Shown here: piece by piece, positions 16,555 through 21,607 of the stretch
How the letters are laid out: each line of letters starts with the position of its first letter
How positions within the stretch are numbered: the stretch's first letter is position 1
Assembly (NCBI GenBank): GCA_021789455.1
Contig: JAJYJN010000015.1
Location: forward strand, 1 to 21,607
Direction of reading: 5' to 3'
DNA from: a bacterium
Lineage (GTDB): Bacteria; SZUA-79; Acidulodesulfobacterales; Acidulodesulfobacteraceae
DNA length: 21,607 bases
Program-made: the position numbers and the translations under genes
Notes under the pieces: generated by a model
Databases searched by the model: none
The model's input: only the letters and a program-made list of their open reading frames with translations
What the model was told of the DNA's origin: nothing

Positions 16555-16673
16555 TATAATATTTACATATTCTCATATATTCTAAATTTATATTTGTAAT
16601 TTATATATATACAATAATAATTTGTTATTACCGGCGATATGTATAATAAATAAAAATAATATCGGAGGCTGTC

Positions 16674-17081
16674 ATGGCTAAATTTTTCCCGTTTGAATAT
16701 TTTGAACCGGTTTTCGATCATTCGGTCTGCAATATGAAAAGGATACGGAGAGAGCTCAGGCTTGCGGAAGATTTAACGGCTATAGATTATGTATCTATCG
16801 TTATTTTAAATATAAAAAAATACAATGGCGATTTTATAAAAACATTAAGCGGCGTGCTGAGAGACTCCGACGTTGTATCGGTTAAAAACGATTTTGTTTA
16901 TCTTTTTCTGCCCGGAACCGATTTTGAAGGTTCAATGAATATAATAGGGGATTTTAAAGAATTCTACGAAGATGTTTTTGATTATATTATTTCTTCGACC
17001 ATTTTAAAAGATTTAAAAAACGTTGCGGACGTGTTATCAGAAATAAGCAGGCTTGCAATAGATAAAGGCTGGAGATTATAA
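16674..17081 (+). CDS. Small GGDEF-like domain protein without the catalytic motif
   Basis: A 135-residue cytoplasmic protein with no signal peptide or membrane segment. After a basic N-terminal helix (about residues 20-33) comes a pattern that follows the diguanylate cyclase fold: a hydrophobic strand (YVSIVILNI, about 39-47), then LRDSDVVSVKNDFVYLFLPG and TDFEGSMNII. In active cyclases the same place reads LR..D...R.GGDEF..LLPGT..EGA. Here GGDEF is replaced by KNDFV, and the metal-binding Asp/Glu are missing, so cyclase activity is not expected. The domain is also shorter than the usual 160-170 residues. It could be a binding or scaffold module. A strong GGAGG precedes the ATG. The fold assignment is from pattern only. 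Confidence 0.6.
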   Translation: MAKFFPFEYFEPVFDHSVCNMKRIRRELRLAEDLTAIDYVSIVILNIKKYNGDFIKTLSGVLRDSDVVSVKNDFVYLFLPGTDFEGSMNIIGDFKEFYEDVFDYIISSTILKDLKNVADVLSEISRLAIDKGWRL

Positions 17082-17088
17082 GATATTG

Positions 17089-17132
17089 TAACGCAATCGT
17101 AACAAAAATTTAACGCAATCGTAACATATTTG
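17089..17132. promoter_or_regulatory. Four-unit 11-bp TAAC direct-repeat array (PhoB/OmpR-type operator candidate)
   Basis: Four consecutive 11-base units each begin TAAC: TAACGCAATCG, TAACAAAAATT, TAACGCAATCG and TAACATATTTG. Units 1 and 3 are identical, and a 16-base word, TAACGCAATCGTAACA, recurs at exactly 22 bases. A TGTCATAA word overlaps the end (17131-17138). Tandem 11-bp half-sites on one face of the helix are the layout bound by PhoB/OmpR-family response regulators. The array ends about 25 bases before a TATAAT (17158-17163), which has no -35 element. Confidence 0.55.
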
Positions 17133-17157
17133 TCATAATCCTGAAACAATTTCTTTT

Positions 17158-17163
17158 TATAAT
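17158..17163 (+). promoter_or_regulatory. Candidate -10 element of the ComM-type gene
   Basis: A perfect TATAAT lies 52 bases before the ATG. The hexamer at the -35 spacing (17135-17140, ATAATC) does not resemble TTGACA, which would fit an activator-dependent promoter served by the array just upstream. Confidence 0.4.
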
Positions 17164-17214
17164 AAATAATAACGGATTTTAATTATTTATTAAATTAGAA
17201 GAGGTTTAGGTATT

Positions 17215-18873
17215 ATGATAACTGCTTTAAACAGTGCGACTTTCATCGGAATAGATGCAGTTCGGGTAAACGTAGAAGTTTTTATATCGGGCGGCATACC
17301 GGGCATTATGATAGTAGGGTTACCCGATGTTTCCACCAAAGAGGCCAAGGACAGAGTAAGAGCCGCGATAAAAAATTCCGGTTTTGAATATCCGGTTAAA
17401 AAAATAACTATAAATCTAGCCCCTGCCGATATAAGGAAAGAAGGTCCGATATTCGACCTGCCGCTTGCAATAGGCATTTTAATTTCCGCAGGACTCCTTA
17501 AATGCGCCTTAAACCTTAACGATTATATAATTGCCGGAGAGCTGTCTTTAAACGGAAAAATAAAAAAAATTAACGGCATAATTGCGCTTGGAATACTTGC
17601 TAAAAAAATAAATAAAAAGTTAATTATTCCGTATGAAAACATAAATGCGGCAAAATTTCTTGGAGTCGATTTTGCGGCATTCGGCAGTTTAAAAGAATTA
17701 TGTATGTTTATTTCGGGAGGAAAAGATTATTATTCAATAGAAGAAAAAGAATCCCAAGTTTATTTTAATAATAAGATAAATATAAATTACGAAAATAAAG
17801 AAAACGGCAAATATGACGTTAACGAGAATGAAGAAAATCTTTACTTTAAAAATGTTATCGAAAATGCAAACGCCGTAAAAAAAGAGCGGGGGCAGTATGT
17901 CGATTTTGCCGAAATAAAGGGGCAGGAGTTTGCTAAAAGAGCCGTTTTAACCGCTATAGCAGGTCACCATAACATATTAATGGTCGGACCTCCGGGAAGC
18001 GGAAAAACTATGCTGGCGCATAGTATAGCATGGATACAACCAGACTTATCGCTTGAAGAATCTTTAGAGACGTCCAATATATACAGTTTTTCAAATAAAA
18101 ATAAAAAAAATTGCGGCGAGGAAAACGGACTTATATTAAGAAGACCTTTTATTGCCGTGCATCATACTGTATCTCTTGCGGGATTAATAGGCGGAGGGGG
18201 CGGTTCAAATCCTCTGCCCGGCGATATAAGCCTTGCGCATAACGGCGTTCTTTTTATAGACGAATTTTCCGAACTTAACAGAAAAACTATAGATGGATTA
18301 AGGCAGCCTATGGAAGATAAGTATATTAATTTATCCAGAAGCCGTTTTTCTATAATTCTGCCCAGCAATTTTATGCTTGTCGCCGCAATGAACCCTTGTC
18401 CTTGCGGCTATTACGGAGACGCAAAACATGAGTGTAAATGTTCAAGCGCCGACATTTATAAGTTTTATACTAAAATATCGGGACCTATTCTCGACAGATT
18501 CGACATATTTATAGAGGTTTATCCTGCGGATTTAGACGAATTAACCGTTAAAGCCGATTTGCCAGATTCCGACGATATTAAAAAATTAGTCGAAAAAACT
18601 AGAAATATTCAGATTAGCAGATATAAAGATAGCTGCATCAGGTTTAACTCGTCGGCAAAAAGCGCAGATATAGAAAAATATTTTAACATAACGAATGAAG
18701 CCCTTAATCTTGCACAAAAAGCCGTAAAAAGATTAAATATTTCGTCAAGGGGCTATTATAGAATATTGCGCGTTTCAAGGACTATAGCCGACCTCGACAT
18801 GAAAGAAGAAGTAGATGCAGATTCCGTGTTGGAAGCATTAAATTACAGGAATACAAAACTTATAAAAGCGTAA
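17215..18873 (+). CDS. comM: ComM/YifB family Mg-chelatase-like AAA+ ATPase
   Basis: ComM proteins are hexameric AAA+ motors that extend heteroduplex DNA (branch migration) during natural transformation; many homologues remain annotated only as Mg-chelatase-like. The N-terminal Lon-like/ChlI domain covers about residues 1-165 (GIPGIMIVGLPD, EGPIFDLPLAIGIL). The ATPase domain has Walker A GPPGSGKT at 258-265 and Walker B VLFIDE at 345-350. A cysteine group, NPCPCGYYGDAKHECKC, lies at 393-409. An Asn/Glu/Lys-rich linker of about 45 residues (175-220) separates the two domains. The 552 residues are slightly above the usual 500-510 because of this linker. AGAGG precedes the ATG. It is convergent with the next gene, only 22 bases away. 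Confidence 0.92.
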   Translation: MITALNSATFIGIDAVRVNVEVFISGGIPGIMIVGLPDVSTKEAKDRVRAAIKNSGFEYPVKKITINLAPADIRKEGPIFDLPLAIGILISAGLLKCALNLNDYIIAGELSLNGKIKKINGIIALGILAKKINKKLIIPYENINAAKFLGVDFAAFGSLKELCMFISGGKDYYSIEEKESQVYFNNKININYENKENGKYDVNENEENLYFKNVIENANAVKKERGQYVDFAEIKGQEFAKRAVLTAIAGHHNILMVGPPGSGKTMLAHSIAWIQPDLSLEESLETSNIYSFSNKNKKNCGEENGLILRRPFIAVHHTVSLAGLIGGGGGSNPLPGDISLAHNGVLFIDEFSELNRKTIDGLRQPMEDKYINLSRSRFSIILPSNFMLVAAMNPCPCGYYGDAKHECKCSSADIYKFYTKISGPILDRFDIFIEVYPADLDELTVKADLPDSDDIKKLVEKTRNIQISRYKDSCIRFNSSAKSADIEKYFNITNEALNLAQKAVKRLNISSRGYYRILRVSRTIADLDMKEEVDADSVLEALNYRNTKLIKA

Positions 18874-18886
18874 AGATTATCCAAAT

Positions 18887-18914
18887 TATATTTATCTAAT
18901 CGAAAATAAATATA
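18887..18914. other. AT-only inverted repeat between convergent genes
   Basis: TATATTTAT (18887-18895) and ATAAATATA (18906-18914) form a perfect 9-bp inverted repeat with a 10-base loop, at the junction of the convergent comM-type and RmlC-like genes. It is entirely A and T, so its stability is low and it is a doubtful terminator. No better terminator is present in the 22-base gap. Confidence 0.25.
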
Positions 18915-19378
18915 GTTTTGGGGTCGGATTCATATCTGATTTCGTCAACCGGCTCTTTTTTATTTTTTCCGGCGAATAATTTATTGGCGGCATTAATAAC
19001 GAGACCGTTTTTTCCGCCTATGTTTTTATATGCGTGAACTACGCCAGGAGGCACCGTCAGTGCCGAAGGCTTATTTTCACCGAGAAACAGTATCATTTTA
19101 TTCATGTATGTAGGGGAATCTTTTCTGTTGTCCCACAATATAATTTTAAAATCGGAAGGGCCTATAAAGCAAAAATAGTCGGTTTGATATACGTGTTCGT
19201 GAGGTCCTCTTTGCACTCTAGGCATTGTTAAAGATACATAAGACATCTGAGGGAAAACGGATTCGTCTAATTCGTCGCTCCTGTAAAGTTCCGCAAGCCA
19301 ACCCCGTTCGTCTATATATTTTTCGATTCTTTTAAGTGTTACGCCGTTAATTTCAGCGAGTTTGAATGTAACGCCCAT
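18896..19378 (-). CDS. RmlC-like cupin (dTDP-4-dehydrorhamnose 3,5-epimerase family)
   Basis: A 160-residue single-domain cupin. RGPHEH (His60, His62) matches the RGxH segment that holds the epimerase base in RmlC. VPPGVVHAYKN (His115) matches the second conserved cupin strand, and YESDP near the end matches the usual DP ending. The tyrosine expected as proton donor after the second cupin motif is not obvious; the place reads NKLFAGKNKKE. The chain is also shorter than standard RmlC (about 180). It may therefore be a sugar-nucleotide epimerase or isomerase of another specificity. No other dTDP-rhamnose genes are nearby. It is divergent from the exported-protein gene, with a 99-base gap between them. 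Confidence 0.8.
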   Translation of the reverse strand: MGVTFKLAEINGVTLKRIEKYIDERGWLAELYRSDELDESVFPQMSYVSLTMPRVQRGPHEHVYQTDYFCFIGPSDFKIILWDNRKDSPTYMNKMILFLGENKPSALTVPPGVVHAYKNIGGKNGLVINAANKLFAGKNKKEPVDEIRYESDPKTIFIFD

Positions 19379-19477
19379 AATATTTAACGCTTTATTTTTA
19401 AACTATTTAAGGTAAAATTAAAATAGTATAGCTTTAATGTTTTTTATGATTATATTATAAATTTGCTATTTAAATCA

Positions 19478-21607
19478 ATGAAAAACTTTGTAAAAGTTTT
19501 AACGTTAAGTTTTGCGATAGCAGTTTTTTGTTTGTTATGCGTCACTAACGGCGCATATGCGGGAATAATTCATATTTACGGCGACAAATTTCCTATGCAG
19601 ACCGTTAAAATAAATGCTGTTTTTAATCCGAAAACCGAAACTATATCCGGCAGTGAAATAATTAATTATATCCGGTATAATTTTAAAAAAAAATATGAAG
19701 AAAAATACCGTAAAATAAAAAAAATCGGCGATAAATATAAAAATTTCAGAGGCATATATATAAAAATTTATCGTAATTTTTATATTATGTTTTATCCGAA
19801 CATCTTTTATAAAAAACCTAAGAATATAAAAGATTTTGATTTTCATCAGCTTTACCCTTACGATTTTAACAGGGGATATATAAGCATAAAGAGTTTATCT
19901 TATAGTTCGACAATACATAAATTATACAAATCTTATAAAGTTAAAATTGTTTTTAAGACGAAAATTCCTCAGGCAATCGGCAACTTCGGGCATTTTAAAC
20001 AAGAAACAGTAATTAACGCTCCGTTTTATCCATATATTTCCTCAGGCAAAAAATTTAATCCCCAAACCGATATTAATTTTAAAGTTAATCTTAAAATAAA
20101 AGCCGGATATAAAGCGTTTTTTAACGGCAAAATTTATAAAAAAAACTTTTTTATCGGGAAGAGAACTAATTTTATTTCTTTAATATTCGCAAAAAAATTT
20201 ATAAAAAGCAGAATTTCTAACGTAAAAACAGGTTTATCTATAATTTTTTTTCAGCCTTACCCGTACAATTTTGGACGGTCAAATAAAAAAATAGACAAGG
20301 CGGCGTTATTATTGGATAAATACAATATGTTGAAATTAAAAAAAATAAATATAGTTTACGTTCATTTGAGGCGGAGTTTATGGCTAAAACCGCCTTTATA
20401 TTCAAAAACTATTTTAATAAGCACGAGATTCGGCAATATTTTTCCAAATTTTTATATATATCAAAAATTAAATATTATAAAAGGATTAATATATTTAAAC
20501 ACGGTTAATTATAAAAAATTTATAAACGAAATAAGCATTGGTATGAGCAGTTACAAGTACTGCCTGTATTCGCAAGAATTAAAAAAATATACTGATTTAG
20601 AATTCAAAACGTTTTTGAAAAAATATATAAATAGCAATCCGAATATAAAAAATATCGTTAAAAAATTTAATTTTATTCAGGGAGTAAATACGGTTATAAA
20701 TTATCCTATATTTCCTTTGTATTATATATATTTTACAGGTTTTCCGCGCACGCACGGGTTTAAAAACGGAGTATATTATTACAATAACGATTTAAATATT
20801 ATAAACAAAGAAAAGATTGAAAAAAAAATTTTAAGTAAAAAGAAAAACGACTATTATAAACTTTTCCTAAGCAGTACAGGCGGTAATATAAGCCCTGATA
20901 GCGGACGTTCTGAAGGCTATCTAAATTTTACCCTGACGAAAAAACACGGTTATAGAAACGGCATTTTATTTAATATATTTAAAACATATTATGGAAGAGG
21001 CATAAGTATAGGTTTGTCTCATCAGCTTGGAAATTTTTTTCCTGTCGCCCAGACATACAGGCAGTCGATTTTCGGTTCGGTAAATTTTATGCAGATAAGC
21101 CCCTCTGCATCGGGCGATTCTATAATTTATCAAAATACTAAAAGACTGACGGAATTTACAGTCGGCTATGGATATAATTCGGTAGATTATAATATTAATC
21201 CTCAATACGGTTCATCGTTTAACTTTACTTATAATATAGCCAATTCAAATATATTTTCGCCTTTTTCCTTTAGTCAGTTTATGCTGCAGTATGTAAGAAA
21301 TTTTAAAATAAATGCGGATAACATAATATCCGTAAGAGGCATAGGCGTTTTTGCCGACGGAAACGTTCCCGAAGCTCTTGATTATTATCTGGGCGGAATT
21401 AACGGCATTATGGGTATACCTGCAAGCGAACCCTTTATCGGTAACGATGCCGTAATTGCCGAAGCAGATTATGAAAGAAATATATACCGGGGATTAAACT
21501 TGAATCTATTAGATAACCTTATCGATATAACCGCCGTGACCGGAAACGTAATAGGCGGCGCAGGCAAGCTTGACGATACCGTTCCTTCGGTTATTCATAA
21601 AGGCGTT
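19478..21607 (+). CDS. Exported M1-peptidase-like protein with C-terminal outer-membrane barrel (partial, runs off the window)
   Basis: The frame is open for 710 codons from the ATG at 19478 to the window end without a stop. A signal peptide covers residues 1-28, with a likely cleavage after AYA (28/29). The N-terminal part begins like an M1 aminopeptidase N-domain (INAVFNPKTETISGSEIINY, residues 45-64). It continues with further beta-rich segments, for example one at nt 20086-20181, but no HExxH zinc motif appears anywhere in the visible part. From about residue 460 alternating strands with Tyr, Phe, Gly and Asn suggest a barrel. YLGGINGIMGIP (637-648) followed by a DYER strand recalls the GG...RGY...EYR region of BamA/Omp85-type surface antigens. 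It is very rich in Lys, Asn, Ile, Phe and Tyr. No Shine-Dalgarno sequence precedes the ATG. The family call is from pattern and is tentative; existence of the gene is nearly certain. Confidence 0.75.
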   Translation, partial: MKNFVKVLTLSFAIAVFCLLCVTNGAYAGIIHIYGDKFPMQTVKINAVFNPKTETISGSEIINYIRYNFKKKYEEKYRKIKKIGDKYKNFRGIYIKIYRNFYIMFYPNIFYKKPKNIKDFDFHQLYPYDFNRGYISIKSLSYSSTIHKLYKSYKVKIVFKTKIPQAIGNFGHFKQETVINAPFYPYISSGKKFNPQTDINFKVNLKIKAGYKAFFNGKIYKKNFFIGKRTNFISLIFAKKFIKSRISNVKTGLSIIFFQPYPYNFGRSNKKIDKAALLLDKYNMLKLKKINIVYVHLRRSLWLKPPLYSKTILISTRFGNIFPNFYIYQKLNIIKGLIYLNTVNYKKFINEISIGMSSYKYCLYSQELKKYTDLEFKTFLKKYINSNPNIKNIVKKFNFIQGVNTVINYPIFPLYYIYFTGFPRTHGFKNGVYYYNNDLNIINKEKIEKKILSKKKNDYYKLFLSSTGGNISPDSGRSEGYLNFTLTKKHGYRNGILFNIFKTYYGRGISIGLSHQLGNFFPVAQTYRQSIFGSVNFMQISPSASGDSIIYQNTKRLTEFTVGYGYNSVDYNINPQYGSSFNFTYNIANSNIFSPFSFSQFMLQYVRNFKINADNIISVRGIGVFADGNVPEALDYYLGGINGIMGIPASEPFIGNDAVIAEADYERNIYRGLNLNLLDNLIDITAVTGNVIGGAGKLDDTVPSVIHKGV

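Noticed and set aside
16555..16673. Promoter for the GGDEF-like gene (TATAAT at 16642-16647)
   Set aside because: No acceptable -35 lies at 16-18 bases and the surroundings are so AT-rich that a TATAAT is expected by chance.
17089..17132. Possible short CRISPR array
   Set aside because: The unit is 11 bp with no separate spacers; it fits a tandem operator and no cas gene is present.
20300..20700. Zinc-binding HExxH site in the exported protein
   Set aside because: No HExxH or close variant was found when I translated the whole visible frame, so no peptidase activity is claimed.
19535..21205. Minus-strand open frames opposite the exported-protein gene
   Set aside because: Their composition is only Ile/Phe/Tyr runs mirrored from Lys/Asn codons, and the plus frame is open for 710 codons with a signal peptide.

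Overview
The window is a stretch of AT-rich bacterial chromosome, apparently from a Gram-negative organism. The last gene encodes an exported protein with a probable outer-membrane barrel, and the gene content is bacterial core metabolism with a class A RNase P RNA. The pyrimidine cluster organised around pyrR/pyrB/pyrC, the dispersed GTCATTCC- and CATTGCGAG-type palindromic repeats and the very AT-rich codon choice fit an uncultured or acidophilic deltaproteobacterium-like lineage. That placement is a guess and should not be taken as an identification.

Region by region. (1) Positions 1-395 hold a promoter and the RNase P RNA gene rnpB, followed after only 26 bases by lepA (elongation factor 4). 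(2) From 2245 an extended -10 promoter starts a long same-strand run: lepB (signal peptidase I), pyrR, pyrB, pyrC, carA and a PflX-like radical SAM gene, many of them overlapping. After a 128-base gap follow carB and greA. Together carA/carB, pyrB and pyrC give the first three steps of de novo UMP synthesis, and pyrR is the candidate regulator. (3) A consensus promoter inside the 3' end of greA drives a small Nfu-type Fe-S protein gene. A 29-bp perfect inverted repeat, probably a two-way terminator, separates it from the convergent alr (alanine racemase). (4) The 390-base gap between alr and tldD contains a compact repeat element with 19/20-matching inverted ends and several internal hairpins. 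(5) tldD and a minimal PBP2-like transpeptidase gene follow, then a small protein that looks like a GGDEF domain that has lost its catalytic motif. (6) A four-unit, 11-bp-periodic TAAC array precedes a ComM/YifB-type AAA ATPase gene. (7) An RmlC-like cupin gene lies on the minus strand, divergent from a large exported M1-peptidase-like/outer-membrane-barrel gene that runs off the right edge of the window.

Most of the window is ordinary core genome. The least ordinary items are the 11-bp tandem operator in front of the ComM-type gene, the GGDEF-like mini-protein, the exported M1-like/barrel protein with no HExxH motif in the visible part, the two structured repeat elements around alr, and the radical SAM gene between carA and carB whose end is encoded by a dispersed palindromic repeat. 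I did not find a defence island, CRISPR array, prophage or tRNA.
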